From: Candidatus Melainabacteria bacterium
GTDB taxonomy: Bacteria; Cyanobacteriota; Vampirovibrionia; Obscuribacterales; Obscuribacteraceae
Direction of reading: 5' to 3'
DNA: 39,777 nt
Assembly (NCBI GenBank): GCA_012965515.1
Contig: DTSE01000093.1
Location: forward strand, 1-39,777
Positions 8,341 to 16,180 of this stretch are shown piece after piece (the first letter of the stretch is position 1; each line of letters begins with the position of its first letter). The position numbers and the translations under genes are program-made. Under the pieces are notes generated by a model. That model searched no databases. It saw nothing but the letters and a program-made list of their open reading frames with translations, and was not told the origin of the DNA.

Positions 8341-9366
8341 ATGAGCGACCCTACAGCCACGATTGAAAAGCTTTCTCTCAATGACTTAATTCCGGAAGGC
8401 GCCCATCGTATGCGCCGTTTGAGAGCAACACCGCAGCTAAGAGACATGGTTCGGGAAACTCATCTGCGCACGGACAAGCTGATTTACCCGTTCTTCATCA
8501 TCGAAGGCAAAAAAGAGAAGAAGCCAATCAGCTCCATGCCTGGCATCTATCAACAGACGATCGACGAAGTGCTCAAAGAAGTCGAAGCAGTTCAAAAACA
8601 AGGCATCAAGTCAATTCTTCTTTTCGGTATTCCTGATAGCAAGGATTCCGAAGGCTCCGGCGCCTGGCATAAAGACGGCATCATTCAAAAAGCAATGCGG
8701 GAAATCAAAAAACACTTCCCAGACATTGTCGTCGTCGCCGACCTTTGCCTCTGCGAATACACAGACCACGGACATTGTGGTCTCATCGCTGACGGAAAAG
8801 TGCTCAACGACCCGACTTTGCAGATTATCGCCCGCACCGCGGTAGCTCAAGCGGAAGCAGGGGCGGATATCATCGCTCCGTCCGACATGATGGATTTGCG
8901 TGTAGCCGTTATTCGCAAAGCCCTTGATGCAAGCGGCTTCCATCACATTCCAATCATGTCTTACGCAGCCAAGTTTGCTTCGGGGCTATACGGTCCTTTC
9001 CGCGTAGCAGCCCAATCTGCACCCCAGTTCGGTGACCGCAAGTCCTACCAAATGGACCCCGCCAACGGACGCGAAGCGCTCAGAGAGATTGAACAAGACA
9101 TAGCCGAGGGCGCTGACATTGTTATGGTCAAACCGGCTCTCTCCTACCTAGACATAATTGCCAAAACCAGACAAATTACGGATCTGCCGATTGCCGCTTA
9201 TAATGTGTCTGGAGAGTACTCGATGGTTAAAGCTGCAGCTCAAAACGGCTGGATCGATGAACGCCGAGTGGTACTCGAAACCCTTACAGGGGTTGTCCGC
9301 GCGGGCGCCGACATGATAATCACTTATCACGCACGTGACATCGCGAACTGGCTAAAAGAAGAGTGA
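8341..9366 (+). CDS. hemB: Delta-aminolevulinic acid dehydratase (porphobilinogen synthase)
   Basis: It condenses two 5-aminolevulinate molecules into porphobilinogen. The chain holds the catalytic-zinc site [14 protein letters not shown], whose three cysteines mark a zinc enzyme. It also holds the first active-site lysine segment [16 protein letters not shown], the stretch [20 protein letters not shown], and the Schiff-base lysine in [13 protein letters not shown] 8341 is preferred because GAGGA lies five bases upstream and it gives 341 residues. An in-frame ATG at 8284 would add 19 residues without a binding site. HemB makes the substrate for HemC encoded 4 kb upstream; the two are separated by corA and the CPBP gene on the other strand. 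Confidence 0.97.
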   Translation: MSDPTATIEKLSLNDLIPEGAHRMRRLRATPQLRDMVRETHLRTDKLIYPFFIIEGKKEKKPISSMPGIYQQTIDEVLKEVEAVQKQGIKSILLFGIPDSKDSEGSGAWHKDGIIQKAMREIKKHFPDIVVVADLCLCEYTDHGHCGLIADGKVLNDPTLQIIARTAVAQAEAGADIIAPSDMMDLRVAVIRKALDASGFHHIPIMSYAAKFASGLYGPFRVAAQSAPQFGDRKSYQMDPANGREALREIEQDIAEGADIVMVKPALSYLDIIAKTRQITDLPIAAYNVSGEYSMVKAAAQNGWIDERRVVLETLTGVVRAGADMIITYHARDIANWLKEE

Positions 9367-9411
9367 ACACTATTACCGTCTGCCTGCGATAGCTCAGAGG
9401 AACCCGCATAG

Positions 9412-9882
9412 ATGAAAACTAGCAGCCCGCATCAAATAAGCTTCGCTAATGCTTTTGCGGACCTATATCTGGACAAGGAAAATGGAGAGTTCGCGCTTGA
9501 CTTTCGCCGTCAGGAAGTCACAGTCTATCTGACGATCATTCAGTATCAAGCCCTCGTTTTGCTCATTCAGCAAAGTGTTGAGGACAACGAAGAATTCGTT
9601 GAATACTTGAATTGGCAGAAAGACCCATTGCAGTGCGACGACAGCAAAGTCATCGAAGTCTGCGGTCCCGACCACATTGTTTGCATGTCCTGCGCACCGA
9701 ATTGCGAGCGAGTAAAACTCACTTTCGACCTGGGCATGGCAATCGACCTGTCTTTTGCGGACTTCCAAGGATTGTCGAGTCTCGTCAAAGAAGCACAAGC
9801 AGACCTGGAATGGCGCCGCGAACTATTGCGCTGGAACATGACTGAAAATGGTCCCGACTTCGCCGCAGGCGGCGGAGACTAG
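9412..9882 (+). CDS. Unknown protein with internal repeat and cysteine cluster
   Basis: A 156-residue protein that I do not recognise. It contains two similar halves. FALDFRRQEVTVYLTIIQYQ followed by a helix (residues 27-55) resembles VKLTFDLGMAIDLSFADFQG followed by a helix (about 101-130). Each has beta strands, then L(T/S)xxxxQ and an amphipathic helix. Between them lies a cysteine cluster at residues 75, 84, 91, 94 and 98 with a CxxCxxxC core, which could bind a metal. The C terminus is Gly/Asp rich. AGAGG about ten bases before the ATG supports translation, and the gene follows hemB by 45 bases on the same strand. No signal peptide or membrane segment. Function unknown. Confidence 0.75.
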   Translation: MKTSSPHQISFANAFADLYLDKENGEFALDFRRQEVTVYLTIIQYQALVLLIQQSVEDNEEFVEYLNWQKDPLQCDDSKVIEVCGPDHIVCMSCAPNCERVKLTFDLGMAIDLSFADFQGLSSLVKEAQADLEWRRELLRWNMTENGPDFAAGGGD

Positions 9883-10012
9883 TCGCAGTCAAAGAGTTTC
9901 TTACTTACTTCCGCAAGGACGGCAAGGTCATCCTGCGCATAGACAGAAGCAAGTGCAGCATCCTGATAGCAAAACGCCAAAATGAACGGCCGCAAATAGC
10001 TCCAGAACAGAA

Positions 10013-11047
10013 TTAGGGCTTTTCGGCGATGACCACGACGTGATCGGGTGTGAGGCGATAGGGCTTCTTGAAGCCGGCTTCCTCGATCATTCCTTTGAGT
10101 TCTCCTTCGCTGAAAACACATCCGTCTGATGTGGCGAGGAACATATTTAACGCGAACATGATCGGGAACACAGGCCCACTGCGCTCATCGTTGGCAATGA
10201 ACTCAGCGACGACTAGACGTCCACCCGGCTTCATCACCTCGAAACAACGCTTGAGCAGCGCTTTGCTGACTTCTTTGCCTTCGGAATGCAGAATGTGCCC
10301 GAGGATGACAATGTCGTATGCGTTCTCTTTGAGCTGCACCTCACGCCAATTTCCGGCGATGTACGCATAGCGATCCTCGACGGCGTACTTCTTAGTGAAG
10401 TGCTTCGCAACTTTGATGACAGCATCAAAATCAAGAGCGTCGACTTTCACTTTGGGGCTTGCTTCCGCAAATGGAATGCTCCAAACGGCAGAGCCGGCCG
10501 CCAAATCCAAAACCAACCACTCGGTTTTGATTTTGTCTGTCTTCAGCAAAGTCGCTACCTGTTTCGCTGTTGCATAGCTCATCGGGAAGATTGCTTCTGC
10601 CAGCTTGGGAAAAATATCGACAGCCTCATGGTCTTTATTGACCTCCATGACGCCCTTTCCCGACTTGATGTTGTCGCCGAGATTGCGCCACATCTTGCCG
10701 AGTTCTTCACCGGAAGCAAACCACGGACCTACATAAAGAGGGCTTTTGGCAATTAAATAAGTGCGCGCTTGTTCGCCCACATCCGTTGCAGCAATCGAAT
10801 ACTTAGGCGGAGAACCGGCTTTGCTCAAGAAACCAAGCGAAACAATCGCGTCCAACAAAAGCTCAGTGGCGCGCGCATCGAGTTTCAACTCTTTGGCAAC
10901 TTCTGGTGCCTCCTTCGCGTCTTTTTCCAAGGCTTCGAAAAGATGGCACTGTGTAGCGGCTTTCAGAGCCTGAGCCGGCCACATTGCGTACATAATTTCA
11001 TTGATTTGCGTCGGCGGCACAATCGGTTTTTGTTTCACAAGCGTCAT
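10013..11047 (-). CDS. SAM-dependent O-methyltransferase (plant/bacterial OMT family 2)
   Basis: The N-terminal helical dimerisation domain has ATQCHLFEALE and a winged-helix-like LLLDAIVSLGFLSKAG. A class I methyltransferase domain follows, with SAM-binding motif VLDLAAGSAVWSIPFAEASP and DALDFDAV. YDIVILGHILHSEGKE and MKPGGRLVVAEF follow. This order is that of the O-methyltransferase/acetylserotonin methyltransferase family, which also includes BchU-like and phenolic enzymes. ATG 11047 is preferred because a perfect GGAGG lies just upstream; a TTG 18 bases earlier would include that site in the coding region. The protein is 344 residues long. The substrate is unknown. It is separated by 130 bases from the convergent unknown gene after hemB. 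Confidence 0.88.
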   Translation of the reverse strand: MTLVKQKPIVPPTQINEIMYAMWPAQALKAATQCHLFEALEKDAKEAPEVAKELKLDARATELLLDAIVSLGFLSKAGSPPKYSIAATDVGEQARTYLIAKSPLYVGPWFASGEELGKMWRNLGDNIKSGKGVMEVNKDHEAVDIFPKLAEAIFPMSYATAKQVATLLKTDKIKTEWLVLDLAAGSAVWSIPFAEASPKVKVDALDFDAVIKVAKHFTKKYAVEDRYAYIAGNWREVQLKENAYDIVILGHILHSEGKEVSKALLKRCFEVMKPGGRLVVAEFIANDERSGPVFPIMFALNMFLATSDGCVFSEGELKGMIEEAGFKKPYRLTPDHVVVIAEKP

Positions 11048-11301
11048 GGGACCTCCGCAAGGCAACCGAAATACAAGGAGTGGAGCAGCCGTCTATGAGA
11101 CAGAGAAATGCCATCATATGCGGTGCAACAAAAACAAGCACACGCACTAATCAGCCGACTGCAATGTCAGATTTTACAAGATTGAGAGGAAACAAAATTC
11201 ACGCACAATCTAGTTTTAAGCTGACAAGAACCAGCTGCCGTCAAGCTGATACTTCATGATCACTTCCATTACAGTTAGGGCCGTTATTTCGCGAAATCGT
11301 C

Positions 11302-11307
11302 TATAAT
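11302..11307 (+). promoter_or_regulatory. -10 box for the SRP RNA
   Basis: TATAAT lies 14 bases before the first base of the outer SRP-RNA helix, a position that fits a transcript starting about 11314. No convincing -35 hexamer was found. Confidence 0.45.
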
Positions 11308-11316
11308 TCACGGTTA

Positions 11317-11412
11317 CAGATCGCTGGGCGCGGCGTAGGCCGACGAACCTGGTCAGGGGGGAAACCCAGCAGCCATAAGTTGATACCTACGGGTGTGTCC
11401 AGCGGTTTGATT
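11317..11412 (+). ncRNA. ffs: Signal recognition particle RNA, small bacterial (4.5S) type
   Basis: RNA of the signal recognition particle, which binds Ffh and targets membrane proteins to the translocon. The conserved helix-8 core is present: GGTCAGG at 11351-11357, then a GGG/CCC stem with a GAAA tetraloop, then AGCAGCC at 11368-11374. Flanking helices close perfectly: CGCTGG 11322-11327 with CCAGCG 11399-11404, and CGTAGG 11334-11339 with CCTACG 11386-11391. This is the hairpin of small bacterial SRP RNAs without an Alu domain. Compared with the E. coli RNA, the apical stem is GGG/CCC capped by GAAA rather than GGAA. TATAAT is upstream and a weak T-rich segment downstream. Exact ends are uncertain by a few bases. 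Confidence 0.9.
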
Positions 11413-11466
11413 TTGTCCTATTCTGGAAGTAGCCAGTAATAACAACCCGGTCGCCAAGGCGAGAAC

Positions 11467-11748
11467 ATGAAGAAAAGCGCGTCAAAAAATTCGAAAGAGC
11501 CCAAACAGTCCGGCGATTCCTCCGAGAACAAAACGCTTTTGGGACAAATTCTTGTGGAGCTGGGCTACATAACCATCTATCAGCTCGACGAAGCGCTCCA
11601 GATTCAGCGTGAAGACAACGCCAAGGGCTTGGAACAGAAAGCCCTCGGTCAAATTCTTCTGGAACTCGGCTACTGCGGACCAAACCAGCTTATCCGCGGA
11701 ATTCAAGTGCAGTCTGAATACCGCAAAGTGGCACCGTCCGAAGACTAG
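11467..11748 (+). CDS. Small stand-alone MshEN-like (GspE N-terminal-like) protein
   Basis: A 93-residue protein with a polar, lysine-rich N terminus. Two copies follow of the motif LGQILVELGYITIYQLDEAL (residues about 25-45) and LGQILLELGYCGPNQLI (about 56-73). Such LGxxLxexGxxxxxQLxxAL units are the building blocks of the MshEN domain at the N terminus of type II secretion and type IV pilus ATPases, where they can bind c-di-GMP. Here there is no ATPase attached. AAGG a few bases upstream of the ATG supports the start. It lies right after the SRP RNA. A regulatory role in pilus or c-di-GMP signalling is possible but inferred. Confidence 0.75.
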   Translation: MKKSASKNSKEPKQSGDSSENKTLLGQILVELGYITIYQLDEALQIQREDNAKGLEQKALGQILLELGYCGPNQLIRGIQVQSEYRKVAPSED

Positions 11749-11808
11749 TTTGTGCGAGAGTCTCGGGGATTGCTCGAGATTTCCAGGTCGACATTATCAA
11801 GAGATTCC

Positions 11809-11836
11809 GGGTAAACCCCAATGACAAGGTTTACCC
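11809..11836. repeat. Hairpin with 9-bp perfect stem
   Basis: GGGTAAACC at 11809-11817 pairs with GGTTTACCC at 11828-11836 around a 10-base loop, 60 bases after the small MshEN-like gene. No T-run follows, so it may be a factor-dependent terminator, a processing site or an operator. Confidence 0.5.
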
Positions 11837-11924
11837 TATCCACTTAACATCTGTCCAGAGAAACATCGTTTTTCTGCTGATCACGCTTAGATACTTTAGA
11901 AAGTGGATAAACTTCTAATGGGAA

Positions 11925-11953
11925 AACTTTTTGTGGGCTTCTCATAAAAAGTT
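11925..11953. repeat. A/T-rich hairpin before the sensor gene
   Basis: AACTTTTT at 11925-11932 pairs with AAAAAGTT at 11946-11953 around a 13-base loop, with two outer G-C pairs reachable across a bulge. It sits 40 bases before the TTG start of the sensor gene. It could be a leader structure. Confidence 0.35.
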
Positions 11954-11992
11954 CCTTTGGCTTTTACCTCAGCGTGACAGCGTAATTTTTCA

Positions 11993-14368
11993 TTGGGACT
12001 AAGCGCAAAAATTACATTCGGCTTTCTGTTCGTGATCATGTTCATGGTCTGCGGACACGCCATAAGTTCCACTTTCAACGACTATAAGAACAACCGCGAA
12101 ACAGCCTCACTGAAGCTCGGTGAAGCCATCAAGCAAGTAAAAGTTGACCTGAGCTCGATTCTGAAGGCCAACGAAGCCTTTGCAATCCAGATGGTGGGCG
12201 ATCAGAGCTTGATGGGTCCATTCGCGCGCGGCGACAAGACTGCTTTCGGAACCGCGCTCAAAGATGTCGTCCTCAAAACCGGCTTCAGCGGCTACGTGAC
12301 GATTATCGACGAGAAAGGAAAAGTCTTTTACAGCTCGGACTCGCCCAAACAGTCCGGCTACGACGCCAGAGCAAATAGCCCGGGCGTCGATTTTGTCTTC
12401 CGCAACAACAAATCATACGGCGGGGCAGCCTCTTTCACACAACCCGGCACCCTCGGTCTTTCGAGCATGGTTCCTATCCGCCTCGGCAATCGAGTCGCAG
12501 GCGTGATGATCGCCAGCCAGACACTCAACACCGAGTTTCTTACCGGCATGACGACCAAGCTCCAGACGATGGATCCGGCGCGCCTGGCGGGCATCGATCT
12601 GGCTCTGGTGGCTTGCAATAGCAAGGCAACCAAGGGCGGTCAACTGATCGCGGTTTCCCCAGGACTGGTCAAGAAATCGACACCTTTCCTCAAGAATCTC
12701 GAAGAGCATGGAATCAAGGCGCTGCCCTCGAAGTCCGGTCCACTCGCCCAATTTGCCAATGCCAATGCGGGATTCGAAGAAAGCGGGCGGCTTTGGCGCG
12801 AATTGAAGGTGGAAGACCTCAACGAAAACCAGAGCATTGCGGTTATTTTGGCGACGACTCCGGTCGCCGACCTGGTTCAGCGTGCCATCAACGTCAGCAT
12901 CTTGGCTGCTTCTTGCGGCGCCTTGGCATTCCTTGTCGCACTTCTCTTCTCCGCTGGAATCTCAAAAGGCGTCAACAAGCCATTGCGCTTCCTCATTCGC
13001 AGAACCAATGAATTAGCGAGCCAGAGGCAGGTCTTACCGGCTCTGGAAGGACTTTCGGGAGACTGGCTGGAATTGGGCGAACTGATCGACACATCGGTCG
13101 TCTCGATGCGCCAAACCGTCTCGAATCTAAAAACGCAGATTCAAAGACAAGCTGAAGAAGTCGAAGCGCAAAACCGCTCGCTCGATGCAGCAAACCAGCA
13201 GGTGGAAACGCTCAATCGCCAATATTCGACTCAGGCAAAACAATTGTCCGAAGTTTCAAAACAGATAAACTTCGCCAATCGACAGGCGGTAATCCTGCAG
13301 CACAAGCTCGATTGCATCTTGCAAGTTTCAACGGAAGGATTTTTGATCCTCGACCAATTCGGTAATGTAATTTCGGCAAACCCAGTATTCCTGCACTGGA
13401 TGGGTGTTACAGAAGCAGAGATTGCCGGGCGCTTGTGCTTTGATTTGGTCAGACGTCCGGGAGAAACCAGAAACAGCCAATCTCAAGGCGAAGTATTTGC
13501 GACACACGGAGGCGATCCAAACGCCCTGATCAACCAGTTTTATCCCGAGGGCGTTGTCTTCCACCGTTGGGAAAACAAGCAAGTAGAAGTTCTGGCGCAC
13601 CTGCAGCCGATTGTCAGTGACGACAACAGCATTCAAGGCTACGTCATGGTTTTGCGCGACAAGTCAGTGCGCAATGAAAACACTCAACTGAAGACAGAAA
13701 TCGTCGCCATGCTCAATGACAATATCCGCGCCACGCTGGTCGCCGGTGAAGAACGCTGGAACGTGATCTTGAGCAATGCTGCGCAATCCATGCATCCTTC
13801 AGTCGGACAGACGTTGGCAGAGTTGCATGTTCACTATGAACAACTACTGGCAGTCGTGGACAGCTTGCTCATGATGTACGGCGGTTTCGTGCCACCGCCT
13901 GCAGTGCAAATGCAAAGAGAACAAATCATGGTCACGCGCGTGATTGCCGAGTGCCTGGAAGAATCGGCACCTTTGGCGCGCGATCGGCAGTTGGCTCTCG
14001 ACTACAAGAGTGTGCCGGGACTGCCCAATATAAGCGGCAACAAGGAGACCTTCAAAGCAATTCTCCTGCCGATGCTGGAAAAAATGATCACCATCACGGC
14101 GCCCGGCGGGCGGGTTCGGGTAGAGGCGCAATCGAAAGGAAGCGAGCTGCGTATCGGTGTTTCCAGCTCAGGACCGTCGCTACCAGAAGAAGAAATCGCC
14201 GATGTATTCTCCGGCTTCATCCAAGGCAAGCATTCTGAAGATACTTACAGTTCAAGACTTTCCATGTATCTGGCGCGCAACAATGTAGAGCGCGTAGGCG
14301 GGAGAGCCTGGGCGGAATCAGGCGCCGGTCGGGGCACAATCGTCTATTTCTCGCTGCCTTTGGGCTAA
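11993..14368 (+). CDS. Membrane sensor: Cache-like + coiled coil + PAS + degenerate histidine-kinase ATPase domain
   Basis: A 791-residue protein. Residues 7-27 form a first membrane helix, an extracytoplasmic Cache-like sensor spans about 30-295, and a second membrane helix lies at about 297-322. A linker and coiled coil follow to about 440, then a PAS domain with FGNVISANPVFLHWMGVTEA, then a C-terminal domain ending AESGAGRGTIVYFSLP. That end matches the G2 region of a HATPase domain. The expected phosphoacceptor histidine box, the N-box asparagine (here LEKMITIT) and the DxGxG motif (here SSSGPSLPEEE) are not recognisable. It is therefore probably a non-catalytic sensor. The TTG start is chosen because the frame opens only 16 bases upstream and the membrane helix begins just after it. 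Confidence 0.85.
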   Translation: MGLSAKITFGFLFVIMFMVCGHAISSTFNDYKNNRETASLKLGEAIKQVKVDLSSILKANEAFAIQMVGDQSLMGPFARGDKTAFGTALKDVVLKTGFSGYVTIIDEKGKVFYSSDSPKQSGYDARANSPGVDFVFRNNKSYGGAASFTQPGTLGLSSMVPIRLGNRVAGVMIASQTLNTEFLTGMTTKLQTMDPARLAGIDLALVACNSKATKGGQLIAVSPGLVKKSTPFLKNLEEHGIKALPSKSGPLAQFANANAGFEESGRLWRELKVEDLNENQSIAVILATTPVADLVQRAINVSILAASCGALAFLVALLFSAGISKGVNKPLRFLIRRTNELASQRQVLPALEGLSGDWLELGELIDTSVVSMRQTVSNLKTQIQRQAEEVEAQNRSLDAANQQVETLNRQYSTQAKQLSEVSKQINFANRQAVILQHKLDCILQVSTEGFLILDQFGNVISANPVFLHWMGVTEAEIAGRLCFDLVRRPGETRNSQSQGEVFATHGGDPNALINQFYPEGVVFHRWENKQVEVLAHLQPIVSDDNSIQGYVMVLRDKSVRNENTQLKTEIVAMLNDNIRATLVAGEERWNVILSNAAQSMHPSVGQTLAELHVHYEQLLAVVDSLLMMYGGFVPPPAVQMQREQIMVTRVIAECLEESAPLARDRQLALDYKSVPGLPNISGNKETFKAILLPMLEKMITITAPGGRVRVEAQSKGSELRIGVSSSGPSLPEEEIADVFSGFIQGKHSEDTYSSRLSMYLARNNVERVGGRAWAESGAGRGTIVYFSLPLG

Positions 14369-14369
14369 T

Positions 14370-14984
14370 CTAATTGTCTTTCTTGATTAGCTGAACGCTC
14401 TGCCAGATGTCGCCGGGATTTGCAGGCGGTGGCTCGAGTTTCTTAATGCGCTCCCTAAGCGGCTCCGCCTCTTCCTTACGCTCCATTTTGTCAAAGAGCA
14501 TGAGCAGGTTTTTCAGAGGTGTCAAAAGCTCTTGCGAGTCTTCTCCGTAATGCTTCTCTTTTATACAAATCGCCTTTAGATAGAGCGGCTCGGCTTTGTC
14601 GTATTGAACGCGAGCACTGTGTACGGCCGCCAGATTTTGATAGCAAGGCGCTGTTTCAAAGTGTTCTTCCCCGAACAGTTGTATCTTCAGGTCGAGAGCC
14701 TTCTGATAGGCCTCCTCCGCTAAACCGAATTTACCTTGAGCGTGATAGACCGCTCCCAGGTTGTTCAAGCTCTTGCCGAGCTTGCCCTTCAGTTCCTCAT
14801 CATCTTTATAGGAAGGCTCGTTGCAGACCTTCTCGAGAATCGCTACAGCCTCTTTAAACTTCAGTTCCGCAGGCACAAGTTTGCGACGACCGTATGCGGC
14901 GTGCCCCTGTTCGCTTACCGACAGCCAGTCTGCCAGTTCTTTTTCCAAATCCAGCTCTGTTGCGGTCGGGGTTTCCTCAGCCAT
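14370..14984 (-). CDS. TPR protein, kinesin-light-chain-like, cytoplasmic
   Basis: A 204-residue protein with no signal peptide. The N terminus is acidic. Several degenerate 42-residue kinesin-light-chain-type TPR units follow, for instance NLGAVYHAQGKFGLAEEAYQ followed by a helix, and NLAAVHSARVQYDKAEPLYL. Repeats of this type form superhelical protein-binding surfaces. Its stop is one base from the stop of the convergent sensor gene. It is divergent from the radical SAM gene across a 212-base gap holding a palindrome. Partner unknown. The family assignment is secure; the role is not. Confidence 0.9.
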   Translation of the reverse strand: MAEETPTATELDLEKELADWLSVSEQGHAAYGRRKLVPAELKFKEAVAILEKVCNEPSYKDDEELKGKLGKSLNNLGAVYHAQGKFGLAEEAYQKALDLKIQLFGEEHFETAPCYQNLAAVHSARVQYDKAEPLYLKAICIKEKHYGEDSQELLTPLKNLLMLFDKMERKEEAEPLRERIKKLEPPPANPGDIWQSVQLIKKDN

Positions 14985-15124
14985 TTTTCTCAGTCCGTTT
15001 GTATGTGTATGGGTAGTGTCGCTGCTCTTGGCAGTCGGTCGATCCGGCTACTGCCGGCAAGTGGCAGCCAACAAGACGGGCGCCAGGCCCAACAGTATAG
15101 ATCTACTTGATGGATCTGCTTGCA

Positions 15125-15144
15125 TACCATACGTTCATATGGTA
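15125..15144. promoter_or_regulatory. Operator-like palindrome
   Basis: TACCATA at 15125-15131 and TATGGTA at 15138-15144 are exact reverse complements around a six-base centre. It lies between the divergent TPR gene and the radical SAM gene, 53 bases before the latter's start. Such 7-6-7 dyads are typical of dimeric repressor sites, but no cognate regulator is adjacent. Confidence 0.35.
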
Positions 15145-15196
15145 CATTTGTTTTGCAGCTTGAAATTGAGCAGGTGCTGGAAGGGGTGGATTCGGC

Positions 15197-16066
15197 TTGG
15201 TTTTCGTGCGAGAAATTACCGCCACATCGATACTGACACCGCAGAAGGTGGGTTCTCTTTCTGCCGGGTATGACTTCACGCTCAATCCTTATGCGGGATG
15301 TGCATTTGCATGCTCATACTGTTACGTTCCGAAATTCCCAAACGCAAGACACACCTTGTCGGAATGGGGAAATTGGGTGGAGGTGAAGACCAACGCCGCA
15401 GAACTTATTCATAAAGATCGCGCTCGCATCTTTGGCAGCCGCATCTTTTTTGGATCGGCAACCGATCCATATCAATACGCAGAGCTGAAGTATGGCGTCA
15501 CAAGAGCATGCCTTAAAGAATTGCTCAATTACCCGCCCAAGAGACTGACCATACACACGCGCAGTCACCTGATGATGCGCGACTTAGACCTGATTGCCGC
15601 ATTTGGAGATCGCGTTTCGGTTGGAGTTAGCATCACCACCGACAGCGATGAAATCTCCAGAGAGTTCGAGCCTCAGGCTCCATCGATTAGCCGACGTCTA
15701 GAGCTTATTCGCGCGCTCAGCGGTGCCGGAGTAGAAGTTTTTGCTTCCCTGGCACCGCTCCTTCCCCACAATACCGACCGTTTGATCGAACTCCTTTCAC
15801 CCCACGTCAAACGTGTATGGATAGACGAAGCGCGTTGGCCGGAGGTCAACCGCAGTCCGGAATTGCTGGTCAAATATGCAGACTTTTTCCAGCCGGTCAC
15901 TTACTTGATGACGATGCAAAAAATCGCTAAAGCTTTTCCTCAACCACGTTCCTCGAATAGGGCAATTGCGGCGCCGCCAGCCTCCCGCACACACACACCT
16001 GGCGGCTCCGCGATCGGCTCTTATGCGGCCAAGGCAACGCAATTGAAATTGCCAATTTCAGCCTGA
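15197..16066 (+). CDS. SPL-family radical SAM protein
   Basis: The iron-sulfur motif CAFACSYC (CxxxCxxC) lies in the segment LNPYAGCAFACSYCYVP. It is followed by VEVKTNA, GSATDPYQ and THTRSHLMMRDLDLI. The order resembles the spore-photoproduct-lyase-like (SplB/Rv2578c-type) radical SAM group, many members of which have unknown substrates. The C terminus is proline- and alanine-rich and probably disordered. The TTG at 15197 follows a GGGGTGGA ribosome-binding-like stretch; an in-frame GTG nine bases on is an alternative. A good intrinsic terminator follows. DNA repair is suggested by the family but not shown. Confidence 0.85.
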   Translation: MVFVREITATSILTPQKVGSLSAGYDFTLNPYAGCAFACSYCYVPKFPNARHTLSEWGNWVEVKTNAAELIHKDRARIFGSRIFFGSATDPYQYAELKYGVTRACLKELLNYPPKRLTIHTRSHLMMRDLDLIAAFGDRVSVGVSITTDSDEISREFEPQAPSISRRLELIRALSGAGVEVFASLAPLLPHNTDRLIELLSPHVKRVWIDEARWPEVNRSPELLVKYADFFQPVTYLMTMQKIAKAFPQPRSSNRAIAAPPASRTHTPGGSAIGSYAAKATQLKLPISA

Positions 16067-16121
16067 GTCCACAATTATTACCAATACTTAATTTGAAAAC
16101 CCCGGGACTGTCTCCCGAAAG

Positions 16122-16141
16122 CCTCATTTGATGAGGTTTTT
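16122..16141 (+). terminator. Intrinsic terminator after the radical SAM gene
   Basis: CCTCAT pairs with ATGAGG around a TTG loop and is followed directly by five T residues. A second stem CGGGA/TCCCG lies just upstream at about 16103-16117. It is placed 55 bases after the radical SAM stop codon. Confidence 0.75.
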
Positions 16142-16180
16142 GAAAAACAGAAAGTACGTGCACCGGCGTTTCTTTTATAG

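Noticed and set aside
9879-10121. 80-codon minus-strand frame after the methyltransferase
   Set aside because: It overlaps the methyltransferase end in another frame and has no binding site. Its last part looks somewhat protein-like, so a gene remnant is possible but not supported.
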